Assembly (NCBI RefSeq): GCF_002940685.1
Contig: NZ_PNFP01000001.1
Location: forward strand, 186,001 to 250,000
Source of the DNA: Ensifer adhaerens
GTDB taxonomy: Bacteria > Pseudomonadota > Alphaproteobacteria > Rhizobiales > Rhizobiaceae
Direction: 5' to 3'
Length of the DNA: 64,000 nucleotides
This document shows, in pieces, positions 26,690 through 35,841 of the stretch; positions within the stretch are counted from its first letter, which is position 1, and the number at the start of each line of letters is the position of its first letter. The translations under genes were made by a program, and so were the position numbers. The notes beneath the pieces were generated by a model. The model made no database searches. It saw nothing but the letters and a program-made list of their open reading frames with translations, and was not told the origin of the DNA.

Positions 26690-28507
26690 ATGTCGAGCGG
26701 CGCGGCGGCACTACCGGAAATGGCAGCGACAGAGAGGCAGAGGCAGCTCTGGTCGAGTCTGCGTTGGATGCTGCTCGCCTATGGTGCACCGACTGTCCTT
26801 TTCCTTGTCGTCCAGTTCCTGCGGGCACCCGATTATGTCGGGCGTGACAATGACGATGCCATGCGGCTGGTGCAGGTGCGCGACCTCATCGCCGGCCAGA
26901 GCTGGTTCGATCTGACGCAGACCCGTCTGGGGCTCGATGGCGGTACGCTGATGCACTGGTCGCGCTTGATCGACCTGCCGATCGCCGGGCTCATGTCCAT
27001 GCTCCGACCCCTTGCCGGTGCAATGCAGGCGGAGGTTCTGGCGCTGGCGATCTGGCCGATCTCGCTGGCCGTTGTGCTGCTGGCGGCCATGGGGTTGGCC
27101 GGACGCCGTGCCGGCGGCACCCCCGCCATGCATTTCTGCCTCGGACTGACCGTGATCTTCATCGCCACGTCGAACCGTTTCCTCGGGGGCGCGATCGATC
27201 ACCACAATCTGCAGCTGGTCCTGGTCGCCATCATGACGGCGATGCTCGTCGATCGACACTATCGTGCCGCAAGCTATGCGCTCGCCGGATTGGCGGCCGC
27301 GCTCGCCATCGCTGTCGGTGCCGAAACGACGCCGCTCGTTGCCGTCGTGTGCGCCATTGTTACCTGCCAATGGCTCTGGGTGGGTCAGCCGGTGCGGAGC
27401 GCGACCGTCGCCTTTGGTCTGTCGCTGGCAGCCAGCCTGAGCGCCATCTTCTTTGCGACCGTGCCGCCGCGCCTCTATTTCGTCGCGACCTGCGACAATC
27501 TCTCGATCGCCTTCTATTCGCTGGCGCTGACGGGAGGCGTGCTGCTGGCGCTTGCTGCCGCCACGGCAAGCCGCCGCACTCCGGCGGTGCGCTTCGGCGC
27601 GCTCGTTCTCTGCGGCTTCGGTGTTGCCGCCGTCGCGCTGGCTGTGGCGCCGCAATGCCTGGGCAATCCGCTGGCTAGCCTTGATCCCCTGCTTGTCGAG
27701 CTATGGCTCGATCGTGTCACCGAAGCGCGTTCCTTCGCCGCCGTCGCCGCGCAGGAGCCCGCCAATATCGGCGCCTACTATTTCACCGGCGCCTTTGCTT
27801 CGGCCATCTGCCTCTGGCGCATCTGGCGCGGTGACAGGGTCGGCCTCAATCTCGTTCTTCTCGCTCTGGTGCTTTCGAGCCTGTCGATCGCCCTCGTCCA
27901 GCTCCGCGGGATGGCATTCTCCAACCTTTTGGCCATCGTGCCGCTCGCGCTGCTGCTTGCCGATCTCCGTGCCCGCTCCAACGGCGGCACGGCCGGAACG
28001 CGTGCCTCCCTCCTCTATGTCGGCGCGCTCATCATTTCGGTTCCGGCGACCTGGGCCGTTGCCGGCACACTCGCTGCAAAGGGGATCGGGGGATTGACGG
28101 CGGAAACCGCAGCCACGAACGGCGGAGCGTGCCTGACGGAGGCGGCCGTTGCCGATCTCAAGGGGCTGGCGCCGTCGCTGGTCGTCGGGCCGTCGGATAT
28201 CGGCGTGACGCTCCTTCGCCGCACCGGGCACCGCGTGCTGAGTGCGCCCTATCATCGCAATGCCGGCGGCCTCATTCAGGAATTGAAGATCGGCCTCGCC
28301 GAGCCCGAAGCCGCCGGCGCCATGTTGCGCCAGCTCGGGCAGCCGGTGCTGGCCTTCTGCGCGCGCGAGGTTCAAACGCAGGTCATTGCCGCCCGCGCTC
28401 CCGCCGGCCTCTACGCGCAACTGGCCGCCGGACGCGTGCCGGCGTTCCTCTCGCCCCTCCCGGTTTCGGCAGGCTCGCCCATGCGGCTCTATGTGCTGAC
28501 GCCGTGA
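26690..28507 (+). CDS. Polytopic GT-C-type membrane protein, STT3/AglB-like
   Basis: A 605-residue protein with about 11-13 membrane helices in the first 460 residues and a soluble C-terminal domain of about 130 residues. A first-loop acidic motif [15 protein letters not shown] (about residue 48) and a later IDHHNLQL resemble the catalytic Asp loop and the DHH motif of STT3/AglB/PglB oligosaccharyltransferases and other GT-C enzymes that use polyprenyl-phosphate sugars. The protein is therefore a candidate periplasmic glycosyltransferase. It is divergent from a DPM-like synthase with an SMR-like gene, which would supply and flip the donor. The family assignment rests on motif resemblance only. 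Confidence 0.65.
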   Translation: MSSGAAALPEMAATERQRQLWSSLRWMLLAYGAPTVLFLVVQFLRAPDYVGRDNDDAMRLVQVRDLIAGQSWFDLTQTRLGLDGGTLMHWSRLIDLPIAGLMSMLRPLAGAMQAEVLALAIWPISLAVVLLAAMGLAGRRAGGTPAMHFCLGLTVIFIATSNRFLGGAIDHHNLQLVLVAIMTAMLVDRHYRAASYALAGLAAALAIAVGAETTPLVAVVCAIVTCQWLWVGQPVRSATVAFGLSLAASLSAIFFATVPPRLYFVATCDNLSIAFYSLALTGGVLLALAAATASRRTPAVRFGALVLCGFGVAAVALAVAPQCLGNPLASLDPLLVELWLDRVTEARSFAAVAAQEPANIGAYYFTGAFASAICLWRIWRGDRVGLNLVLLALVLSSLSIALVQLRGMAFSNLLAIVPLALLLADLRARSNGGTAGTRASLLYVGALIISVPATWAVAGTLAAKGIGGLTAETAATNGGACLTEAAVADLKGLAPSLVVGPSDIGVTLLRRTGHRVLSAPYHRNAGGLIQELKIGLAEPEAAGAMLRQLGQPVLAFCAREVQTQVIAARAPAGLYAQLAAGRVPAFLSPLPVSAGSPMRLYVLTP

Positions 28508-28580
28508 GCGCCATGCCTTTGGCGCGTGGAAAGCACGATGGATGTGCTGGCCTTCGGCGAAGGGTGCGGTAAAAGAGGCT

Positions 28581-30185
28581 ATGGCCTCTTTCTTCGACAA
28601 CGATTCTCCGAGCAACCTCACCGAATATTCGGTGTCCGAGCTTTCGGGCTCGATCAAGCGAACGGTCGAGCAGGCCTTCGACCAGGTGCGCGTGCGCGGC
28701 GAGATCTCCGGCTATCGCGGTCCGCATTCGTCGGGCCACGCCTATTTCGCGCTCAAGGACGATCGTGCGCGTATCGATGCGGTGATCTGGAAAGGCACCT
28801 TCTCGCGGCTGCGCTTCCGCCCGGAAGAGGGCATGGAAGTGATCGCGACCGGCAAGGTGACGACCTTCCCGGGCTCGTCGAAGTACCAGATCGTCATCGA
28901 GACGATGGAGCCGGCCGGCGCCGGCGCGTTGATGGCGCTTCTCGAAGAGCGCAAGCGCAAGCTTGCGGCCGAGGGCCTGTTCGATGCCGGCCGCAAGCGG
29001 CCGCTGCCCTTCATGCCGCGGGTCATCGGCGTCGTGACCTCGCCGACCGGCGCCGTCATCCGCGACATCCTGCACCGCATCGCCGATCGCTTTCCGGTGC
29101 ACGTCGTCGTCTGGCCGGTCAGGGTGCAGGGTGATGGCTCGGGCGACGAGGTGGCGGCGGCCATCCGCGGCTTCAATGCGATCGAGCCCGGCGGCCCGGT
29201 TGCGCGGCCGGACGTGCTGATCGTCGCGCGCGGCGGCGGCAGCCTCGAAGACCTCTGGGGCTTCAACGACGAGGCCGTCGTTCGCGCCGCGGCCGCCTCG
29301 GAGATCCCGCTGGTTTCCGCCGTCGGGCACGAGACCGACTGGACGTTGATCGACTACGCCGCCGACCAGCGCGCGCCGACGCCGACGGGCGCTGCCGAAA
29401 TGGCGGTGCCGGTCAGGGCCGACCTCGAGGCTGCGGTCTCGGGCCTCTCGGCGCGTCTGAAGGCGGCCGTCGGGCGCCAGATGGACAATCGCCGCCAGGC
29501 GGTGCGTTCGCTGGCGCGGGCGCTGCCCTCGCTCGATCAGTTGCTGGCGCTGCCGCGCCGGCGTTTCGACGAGGCAGCCCTCGGCCTCGGACGCGGCCTC
29601 GCAATGAACACCGCCAACAAGCGCCGCCAGTTCGAGCGGGTCTCTGCCGAACTGCGCGCCGATCTGCTCAAGGGCAAGCTTTCCGAGCGCCGCCAGCGCC
29701 TGGCCGATGCCATGAACAAGGCCGAGCGCATCGTCGAGCGGCAGGTGCATCGCGGCGAGGCGCGGGTATCGGCGGCGGATGCAGCGTTGCGCGCACTGCC
29801 GTCGCGCCTCCTCGGCCAGATCCACCGTGCGTCCGATCGTGTCGCCGGGCTTGCGGCCCGGTCCGATGTCGCGGTGCGCGCTGACGTGCGCCGTCTGCGC
29901 AGCGTCATCGTCGCCCAGGACCGCATCCTGCAGTCGCTCTCCTATCGCAACGTCCTGCAGCGCGGTTTTGCGCTGGTCCGGGATGGCGAGGGCGGCCCGG
30001 TGCGCCAGGCTGCGTCCGTTTCGGTCGGCATGGCGCTGAGCCTCGAATTTGCCGACGGTCGCGTTGCGGCCATTGCAGGGGAAGGCGAGGGCGAGCCGGC
30101 CGCTCTGCCCTCGGCGCCGCGCAAGAAGCAGACGAAACCCGTAGAGCCGACCGGTGGCACGCCGAAGCAGGGCAGCCTGTTCTAG
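28581..30185 (+). CDS. xseA: Exodeoxyribonuclease VII large subunit
   Basis: A 534-residue subunit of the single-strand-specific exonuclease. An N-terminal OB domain ([33 protein letters not shown]) is followed by the catalytic core ([66 protein letters not shown]), a long coiled coil (about 300-420) and a C-terminal strand domain. ATG 28581 starts the conserved sequence. The small subunit gene xseB is not in this window. The C-terminus has a Lys/Pro-rich tail ending in GSLF. Confidence 0.96.
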   Translation: MASFFDNDSPSNLTEYSVSELSGSIKRTVEQAFDQVRVRGEISGYRGPHSSGHAYFALKDDRARIDAVIWKGTFSRLRFRPEEGMEVIATGKVTTFPGSSKYQIVIETMEPAGAGALMALLEERKRKLAAEGLFDAGRKRPLPFMPRVIGVVTSPTGAVIRDILHRIADRFPVHVVVWPVRVQGDGSGDEVAAAIRGFNAIEPGGPVARPDVLIVARGGGSLEDLWGFNDEAVVRAAAASEIPLVSAVGHETDWTLIDYAADQRAPTPTGAAEMAVPVRADLEAAVSGLSARLKAAVGRQMDNRRQAVRSLARALPSLDQLLALPRRRFDEAALGLGRGLAMNTANKRRQFERVSAELRADLLKGKLSERRQRLADAMNKAERIVERQVHRGEARVSAADAALRALPSRLLGQIHRASDRVAGLAARSDVAVRADVRRLRSVIVAQDRILQSLSYRNVLQRGFALVRDGEGGPVRQAASVSVGMALSLEFADGRVAAIAGEGEGEPAALPSAPRKKQTKPVEPTGGTPKQGSLF

Positions 30186-30250
30186 GTCGCCGAACGACAA
30201 CTAAATCCGGCAAAGCGTCTCAGTGTCCCGCTTGGGCGATATGGAGAAAC

Positions 30251-30841
30251 ATGCGTATCCTGCTCGTGCTTGCCCACCCGCTTGAAGACAGTTTCGCCGC
30301 GAGCGTCGCGCGGGAAGCGTGCGCGGCTTTGGAGGCGAATGGCCATTGGGTCGATTTGCTCGATCTCTACCGCGAGGACTTCGATCCGCGTCTCACCGTT
30401 GTCGAGCGCGGCAGCTACTTCACCGACGCCTATGATCGCGCGGCGGTCGCCGGCTGGATCGCCCGCTTGCAGGCGGCCGACGGGCTCGTGCTCGTCTTTC
30501 CGCAGTGGTGGTTCAATTTTCCGGCGATCCTGAAAGGTTTCTTCGATCGCGTCTTTGCGCCGGGCGTCGCCTTCGACAACGATCCGGCCGGCGGTCGCAT
30601 CATCCCGCGGCTCCACAACATCAAGCTCTTCTGGGCGCTGACCACGACCGGTTCGCCCTGGTGGGTGGTGCACCTCTATATGGGCAATCCGGTGAGGCGG
30701 CTCTTGAAGCGCGGCATCGCCGCCTTCTGCGCCAAGGGGCTGAATTTCCGCATGCTCGCGCTGCATGACATGGACAGGGCGACCGATGCCAAACGCAGGG
30801 CACATCTGCAGCGCGTCCGCCGGCTTGCCTCCAGTCTGTGA
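30251..30841 (+). CDS. NAD(P)H quinone oxidoreductase-type flavodoxin-fold protein
   Basis: A 196-residue protein of the KefF/MdaB/NQO group. MRILLVLAHPLEDSFAASVA is the flavin phosphate-binding start, and FPQWWFNFPAILKGFFDRVFAPGVAF is the family signature around the active site. It likely reduces quinones or other electrophiles using FAD or FMN. GGAG precedes the ATG. It is convergent with a MarR regulator gene 6 bases away. Confidence 0.92.
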   Translation: MRILLVLAHPLEDSFAASVAREACAALEANGHWVDLLDLYREDFDPRLTVVERGSYFTDAYDRAAVAGWIARLQAADGLVLVFPQWWFNFPAILKGFFDRVFAPGVAFDNDPAGGRIIPRLHNIKLFWALTTTGSPWWVVHLYMGNPVRRLLKRGIAAFCAKGLNFRMLALHDMDRATDAKRRAHLQRVRRLASSL

Positions 30842-30847
30842 TCGCGG

Positions 30848-31330
30848 CTATTCGAACGCCGCGAGATATTTGCGCAGCAGTGCGTTGAGCACCAGGCGTT
30901 CCTCGGGCGAGAGGTCGGAAACGACACGATGCTGGTTCGCCACATGCGCTGTCGCGGCTTCGTCGACGCGGCGCAGGCCCTCTTCCGTGAGCGCGATGAT
31001 CACGCTGCGGCGGTCCTCGGGGTTGGCGATCCGTTCGACGAGCCCCGCCTTCTCCAGCTGATCGATGCGGTTGGTCATCGTTCCGGAGCTGACCATGGTC
31101 GTATCCAGCAAGTCGCTCGGCGACAGCCGATAGGGCGGCCCCGACCGGCGCAGCGTTGCAAGTACGTCGAAGCTCGAGGCGTTGAGGCCACGTTCGGAAA
31201 AGCTCTTGTCGATCTCCCGGGCAATATGCGCCGAAAGCCTTGAAAGTCGGCCGAGCAGGCCCATGGCCGACACGTCGAGATCCGGCCGCTCGCGGTTCCA
31301 CTGGGCCAATATCTTGTCGACGCGATCCAT
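30848..31330 (-). CDS. MarR-family transcriptional regulator
   Basis: A 160-residue regulator with a winged helix (SERGLNASSFDVLATLRRSGPPYRLSPSDLLDTTMVSSGTMTNRIDQLEKAGLVERIANPEDRRSVIIALTEEG) between dimerisation helices. The perfect Shine-Dalgarno sequence AAAGGAGG before ATG 31330 fixes the start over the longer frame to 31495. It is divergent from an EamA exporter gene. Two copies of an 18-base operator lie in the shared 100-base gap, so it most likely represses both itself and the exporter. Confidence 0.94.
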   Translation of the reverse strand: MDRVDKILAQWNRERPDLDVSAMGLLGRLSRLSAHIAREIDKSFSERGLNASSFDVLATLRRSGPPYRLSPSDLLDTTMVSSGTMTNRIDQLEKAGLVERIANPEDRRSVIIALTEEGLRRVDEAATAHVANQHRVVSDLSPEERLVLNALLRKYLAAFE

Positions 31331-31361
31331 CTGGTCCTCCTTTGTTTTTCTCACCATAGAG

Positions 31362-31379
31362 TATCTTGACGTAGAGATA
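31362..31379. promoter_or_regulatory. MarR operator copy 1
   Basis: TATCTTGACGTAGAGATA is imperfectly palindromic (ATCT..ACGT..AGAT) and is repeated 37 bases further on. It lies next to the MarR start codon at 31330. Confidence 0.75.
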
Positions 31380-31398
31380 AACCGTGATAGGCTTAATT

Positions 31399-31416
31399 TA
31401 TCTTGATGTAGAGATT
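31399..31416. promoter_or_regulatory. MarR operator copy 2
   Basis: TATCTTGATGTAGAGATT matches copy 1 at 16 of 18 positions. It lies 15 bases before the EamA start codon at 31431, so a bound regulator would block the exporter promoter. Confidence 0.75.
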
Positions 31417-31430
31417 CTTTAGGTGGAGAT

Positions 31431-32309
31431 ATGAGTTCGAACCGCAGCATCGACCTTGCCCTGACCGCGCTTGCACCGGCCATCTGGGGCAGCACTTATC
31501 TCGTCACCACGCAGTTCCTGCCGGCCGGTTATCCCTTGACGGTCGCCATGCTGCGCGCACTGCCGGCGGGGCTGCTGTTGCTGCTCATCGTCCGGCGCCT
31601 GCCGGAGGGCATCTGGTGGCCGCGGACCTTCGTGCTCGGCGCGCTCAACTTCTCCTTCTTCTGGGCGATGCTGTTCGTCTCGGCTTACAGGCTGCCGGGC
31701 GGCGTTGCCGCCACGGTCGGTGCTGTCCAGCCGCTGATCGTCATTCTGTTGTCGCGCGTCTTCCTCGGTTCGCCGATCCGCCTGCTCAGTGTCGTCGCCG
31801 GTCTCGCGGGTATCGTCGGCGTCGCCCTGCTGGTGCTGACACCCGGGGCCAAGCTTGATCCGCTCGGGGTGCTCGCCGGTCTCGCCGGCGCCGTCTCCAT
31901 GGCCTTCGGCACGGTGCTCAGCCGCCATTGGGCGCCGCCGGTGCCGCCGCTCACCTTCACCGCCTGGCAGTTGGCGGCCGGTGGCCTGCTGCTCGTGCCG
32001 GTGGCGCTGTTCTTCGAACCGTCGTTGCCGCCGCTGACCACGGCCAACGTGCTGGGTCTTGCCTATCTCGGCCTGATCGGCGCTGCCTTCACTTATCTGC
32101 TCTGGTTCCGGGGCCTCTCGCGCCTCGAACCGTCGGCCGTCTCGCCGCTCGGCTTCTTAAGCCCAGTCGTCGCCATCCTGCTCGGCTGGGGCGTGCTCGG
32201 CGAACAGCTGACGCCGGTCCAGGCGCTCGGCATCCTCGTGGTCTTTGCCAGTGTCTGGCTCAGCCAGCGGGCGCAGCTCGTCCCCAGGGTGCGGCCGGCC
32301 AGAGCCTGA
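31431..32309 (+). CDS. EamA-family (DMT) transporter
   Basis: A 292-residue inner-membrane protein with ten predicted helices in two EamA repeats (first from ALAPAIWGSTYLVTTQFLPAGYPLTVAMLRALPAG, second from GAVSMAFGTVLSRHW). The family exports amino acids, nucleosides or drugs. It is under likely control of the divergent MarR regulator through two operators directly upstream, which favours a role in efflux of a small toxic or aromatic compound. AGGTGGAG precedes the start. It is followed by a sigma-like gene on the same strand. Confidence 0.92.
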   Translation: MSSNRSIDLALTALAPAIWGSTYLVTTQFLPAGYPLTVAMLRALPAGLLLLLIVRRLPEGIWWPRTFVLGALNFSFFWAMLFVSAYRLPGGVAATVGAVQPLIVILLSRVFLGSPIRLLSVVAGLAGIVGVALLVLTPGAKLDPLGVLAGLAGAVSMAFGTVLSRHWAPPVPPLTFTAWQLAAGGLLLVPVALFFEPSLPPLTTANVLGLAYLGLIGAAFTYLLWFRGLSRLEPSAVSPLGFLSPVVAILLGWGVLGEQLTPVQALGILVVFASVWLSQRAQLVPRVRPARA

Positions 32310-32384
32310 AATCAGGGCTTGCAAACACCGGGCATGCGCTTCACATTGCCGGCAACGTCAATCCTCAAAGAAGCGCATGTCCTG

Positions 32385-33017
32385 ATGACCGAGCATCTGA
32401 CGCCGGCGCATTATTCCGATCTCCTCCGCTTCGCCAGGCGCCAGACCCGCCGCGCCGCCGAAGCGGAGGATTTGCTGCACGAGGCGCTGATCGTGGCGCT
32501 CAAGGCCGGGCGCTTTCCGCCTACTGGCGATCGCGCCTGGTTCTGCGGCGTCATCCGCAAGCTTGCGACGATGCAGGCGCGTACGGCGGCCCGACGCTTC
32601 CGGCGCGAACAGCAGCTGGACTTGCCGGAAGCCGAGGAGGATGTGCGCTCCAATGCTCCGCTGGCCCTTGCCGCGACGCTGGCGCCCAGCCTCAGGGTCT
32701 TAATGCTCCTTGCGATCGCCGGTCACAACCGTCCCGAGATCCGTCATCTCCTCGGCATTTCCGACGAGGCACTGCGCCAGCGCATCCTGATGCTGCGCCG
32801 CGCCTGGCGCGATGCCGGCCACGCCGAGCCCATCCGCGAACTGACCGGGCTGCGTTACCCGCTCGAAAGCGGCCGCATCCGCCAGGCGCTTTTACCGGTG
32901 ACGCGGAGCGGTCGCGCCGCCTTTGCCAGCCACGATCCGGACGGGCATCTCTTCGCGGTCAATTTTTCTGCACCTGCGCCTCACAAAACGACAACCGGCG
33001 GCAACAAGCCGGCGTAA
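32385..33017 (+). CDS. ECF-type sigma-factor-like protein
   Basis: About 210 residues. A region 2-like segment (SDLLRFARRQTRRAAEAEDLLHEALIVALKAG...WFCGVIRKLATMQARTAARRFRRE) and a region 4-like segment (SLRVLMLLAIAGHNRPEIRHLLGISDEALRQRILMLRRAW) are followed by a C-terminal tail of about 55 residues not found in simple ECF factors. ATG 32385 is chosen; the frame is open from 32319. The next gene, a VOC protein, starts 21 bases after the stop and is probably co-transcribed. No anti-sigma gene adjoins, so control may lie in the C-terminal tail or the VOC partner. Confidence 0.72.
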   Translation: MTEHLTPAHYSDLLRFARRQTRRAAEAEDLLHEALIVALKAGRFPPTGDRAWFCGVIRKLATMQARTAARRFRREQQLDLPEAEEDVRSNAPLALAATLAPSLRVLMLLAIAGHNRPEIRHLLGISDEALRQRILMLRRAWRDAGHAEPIRELTGLRYPLESGRIRQALLPVTRSGRAAFASHDPDGHLFAVNFSAPAPHKTTTGGNKPA

Positions 33018-33038
33018 CCAACAGAAAGGGATGAACCA

Positions 33039-33440
33039 ATGCTGTCGAAGATCCGTATCGGAAACATTTGCTACTATGTCACGGACATCGCCCGGACGGA
33101 GGCCTTCTACCGCGATGTGCTCGGCCTCGAAGTCCAGCGCATGGGCGATGACGGCGCCGGCAACGACTGGCTGATGGCGAGCATCGAGAACAACATCGAC
33201 CTGATCTTCTTCGTCGCCGAATGCAAACCCGGAAACTCGCCGATCGTCGTCTTCGATCTTGCCGAAGGCGGTATCGACGATGTCGTGGGTGGCCTTGCCG
33301 AGAAAGGGGCGACGATCGTCACGCCGGTGAGCCATGCGCCCGGCGGCTGGTCTGCGGAATTTGCCGATCCCGATGGTCACGTCCTGTCGCTCTACCAGTC
33401 GGCGGAGGCGCCGCGCCTGAAGCGCGCCGCCAATCGCTGA
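33039..33440 (+). CDS. VOC-family protein (glyoxalase-like)
   Basis: A 133-residue single-domain VOC fold (NICYYVTDIARTEAFYRDVLGLEV at the start, FADPDGHVLSLYQ at the end). It is preceded by AAAGGGATG and co-directional with the sigma-like gene 21 bases upstream. Substrate unknown. The pairing of a sigma-like gene and a VOC gene suggests that the VOC protein is either a target or a ligand-binding partner of the sigma factor. Confidence 0.87.
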   Translation: MLSKIRIGNICYYVTDIARTEAFYRDVLGLEVQRMGDDGAGNDWLMASIENNIDLIFFVAECKPGNSPIVVFDLAEGGIDDVVGGLAEKGATIVTPVSHAPGGWSAEFADPDGHVLSLYQSAEAPRLKRAANR

Positions 33441-33463
33441 CGGGAAGATCCGACAACAGAAAC

Positions 33464-33490
33464 GGCCGCCGCAGGGGCTGCGACGGCCGC
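33464..33490. terminator. GC-rich hairpin between convergent VOC and aminopeptidase genes
   Basis: CGGCCG-C-CGCAG pairs with CTGCG-A-CGGCCG with one mismatch and a GGG loop. It has no T-run, so termination efficiency is uncertain. Confidence 0.45.
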
Positions 33491-33529
33491 AAGGTACTGA
33501 GGAAGACGAGCGCCCGAGAGCGCTCTCGA

Positions 33530-34783
33530 TCAGGCCCACTCGCCCTTTCGCATGACCGGAACGCGGCTGCCGTCGGCGCGCACGCCGTCGATATCGACCG
33601 CACCCGAGCCGATCATCCAGTCGATGTGGATCAGGCTCGAATTGCCGCCCTGGGCGCGGATCTGTTCCGGCGTCAGCTTGGTGTCGTCGACGAAGCAGCC
33701 CGAATAGCACTGGCCGAGCGCGATGTGGCACGAGGCGTTTTCGTCGAACAGCGTGTTGTAGAACAGGATGCCGCTTGCCGAGATCGGCGAGGAATGCGGC
33801 ACCAGCGCCACTTCGCCGAGCCGGCGCGCGCCTTCATCGGTGTCGAGCACCTTGTTCAGCACTTCCTCGCCGCGCGAGGCCTTCGCCTCGACAATCCGGC
33901 CGCCTTCGAAACGCACCTGGATGTTGTCGATCAACGTGCCCTGGTGCGACAGCGGCTTGGTCGAAGAGACGTAGCCCTCGACGCGCAGCGCATGCGGTGT
34001 GGTGAACACTTCCTCGGTCGGGATGTTCGGATTGCAGGTGATACCGTTCTTGGCTTCCGACGCGCCGCCGCACCACAGGTGCCCGTCCGCCAGCCCAACG
34101 GTCAGGTCGGTGCCGGGGCCGGTAAAGTGCAGCGCCGCGAAACGCTCGCCGTTGAGCCAGGCCGAACGCCGCGCGAGATTGGCATTGTGTTCCTTCCAGG
34201 CGGCGACCGGATCGGCGACGTCGACGCGCGAGGCGGCGAAGATCGCATTGGCGAGCTTCTCGACGGCAACGTCTTCCGGGTCGTTCGGGAAGACCAGCTT
34301 CGCCCAGTTGGGGTTCGGGTAGGAGACGATGTTCCAGTTGATATCGAAGTTCGAGATCTTTTCGAGCGCCGGCTTGTAGGCGATCGAGTTCGCCTTGTTG
34401 GCGCGCGCGACCTTGGCCGGGTCCTGCGCCGAAAGCATCATCGGATTGTCGCCGGAAATCGCAAGCCGTGCAGCGCCGCCAGCAAAGGCTTCGGCCATGC
34501 CCTTGAACAGCCAGTCGCTCGCCCGGTCGAAGCTTTCGTCCGGTGCGTAGGCATAACGCGACAGCGTCGTGTCCTCGTCCGAGTAGAGCGTCGTCACCAG
34601 GCCGGCGCCGGCCTTGTAGGCGTGTTTGGTGATGAGACGGACGAGCGGCATCGCGGCGACCGGCGCCGTCATCACCAGGTCCTGGCCGCGCTGGAGCTGC
34701 AGGCCGACCTGGATCGCGACTTCAGCGAGCTTGTCGAGTTTTGCCGGATCGATCGGATTGGGCGTATTTGCAGGATAGGTCAT
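33530..34783 (-). CDS. Aminopeptidase, M29 family (AmpS/PepS-like)
   Basis: A 417-residue metalloaminopeptidase of the thermophilic-type M29 family. The C-terminal catalytic part carries the conserved segments EVALVPHSSPISASGILFYNTLFDENASCHIALGQCY and SLIHIDWMIGSGAVDIDG, which hold the acidic and histidine metal ligands. The N-terminal part includes GDNPMMLSAQDP. It releases N-terminal residues from cytosolic peptides. ATG 34783 fits the family start (MTYPANT...DKLAEVAIQVGL). It is downstream of an MBL-fold gene on the same strand with an 87-base gap. Confidence 0.94.
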   Translation of the reverse strand: MTYPANTPNPIDPAKLDKLAEVAIQVGLQLQRGQDLVMTAPVAAMPLVRLITKHAYKAGAGLVTTLYSDEDTTLSRYAYAPDESFDRASDWLFKGMAEAFAGGAARLAISGDNPMMLSAQDPAKVARANKANSIAYKPALEKISNFDINWNIVSYPNPNWAKLVFPNDPEDVAVEKLANAIFAASRVDVADPVAAWKEHNANLARRSAWLNGERFAALHFTGPGTDLTVGLADGHLWCGGASEAKNGITCNPNIPTEEVFTTPHALRVEGYVSSTKPLSHQGTLIDNIQVRFEGGRIVEAKASRGEEVLNKVLDTDEGARRLGEVALVPHSSPISASGILFYNTLFDENASCHIALGQCYSGCFVDDTKLTPEQIRAQGGNSSLIHIDWMIGSGAVDIDGVRADGSRVPVMRKGEWA

Positions 34784-34870
34784 GATCTGCCTGTCTTTTG
34801 AAATCGGAAGAAGAAGACTTAGAGCGCTTTGCGGCGAAAATGAAGGCTGAGCGCCGGAGGTTCGCTGCAA

Positions 34871-35758
34871 TCAGCGCGCGCCGATGACAGAACGCAGCCG
34901 CTCGACGTTGCTCCTGTGCACTGCCTCGTAGGGCGCGAAATAGAGGATCGCCCCAGAGGCGATCTCATCGGCAGCGAATTCCTTGAGCGGAGCGACCGGC
35001 ATGCCCTTCTCTATCGCATCCGTCAGCCGCTCGATGTAGCGCCGGTTGGCATCGATCAGCTCCGGCCCGTAGCCGCCCGTGGCGATCCGCTCGCGGTCGC
35101 CGTGGCTCGGCAGGATCCTTTCGATCGGCCATTGCCGCAGGCGTTTGAGTTCCGCGACGTGCGTCTCCGTTTGGTCGGCCTCGCTGATGAAGGTCGTCGT
35201 GTCCTCAAGCGTATCGCCCGCAAGCAGCAGCTTCTCCTCGGGCAGCCAGATGACATTGCCGTCGGCGCTGTGGATCGCGAAGTGATGCAGTTCCACCCGG
35301 CGCTTGCCGACGGTCAGGACGAGCGTCTTATCGAACAGGCGATTGGGCATGATAAGGGGCTCGATCGGTGGGGTCGCCGTTTCGATGCGTTCGCGATTGT
35401 CCTCGAGCCTCTGCGCCGTCAATGTCAGCGCGATGATCTCGCAATCGGCAAAGACCGCGTTCCCGGCCACATGGTCCTTGTGCCAATGGCTGAGCACGAC
35501 GCGGATCGAGGTGACGCCAAGGCCTTCGAGGTGCGTGCGGATCGCACGGGCATGGTCGAGCGAGATATGCGTGTCATAGACCAGCGCATCACGGCCGTCG
35601 ACGATGGCGTAGGAGGCGACGCCGAGTTCGTAGGCGCCATCATCCAGCCAGTTCGCCGCCGGCGAATACAGCCGTATCCCGGCGGCACGCCCGTCATAAT
35701 AGGCATAGACGCCGGCACAGGGCTCCAGAATCGTCAGGGTCGAGGTCATGTCCGTCAC
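34871..35758 (-). CDS. MBL-fold metallo-hydrolase
   Basis: A 295-residue metallo-beta-lactamase-fold protein. The dinuclear metal motif is H91-W-H93-K-D95-H96, followed by a later LLAGDTLEDT and SHGD segment that provides the third ligand set. The N-terminal YYDGRAAG... and DTHISLDHARAIRTHL segments are typical of stand-alone hydrolases. Substrate unknown. The GTG at 35758 has GGAG 6 bases upstream; an ATG at 35749 is the alternative. It probably shares a transcript with the M29 aminopeptidase gene. Confidence 0.88.
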   Translation of the reverse strand: MTDMTSTLTILEPCAGVYAYYDGRAAGIRLYSPAANWLDDGAYELGVASYAIVDGRDALVYDTHISLDHARAIRTHLEGLGVTSIRVVLSHWHKDHVAGNAVFADCEIIALTLTAQRLEDNRERIETATPPIEPLIMPNRLFDKTLVLTVGKRRVELHHFAIHSADGNVIWLPEEKLLLAGDTLEDTTTFISEADQTETHVAELKRLRQWPIERILPSHGDRERIATGGYGPELIDANRRYIERLTDAIEKGMPVAPLKEFAADEIASGAILYFAPYEAVHRSNVERLRSVIGAR

Positions 35759-35841
35759 AAGGTGCTCCTCCAGCTTGGCGTGCGTCCTCTCATAGAGCAG
35801 GCGCGCGCCAAACTGAAGGACGGCATGGCCCGCGCGCTTCG

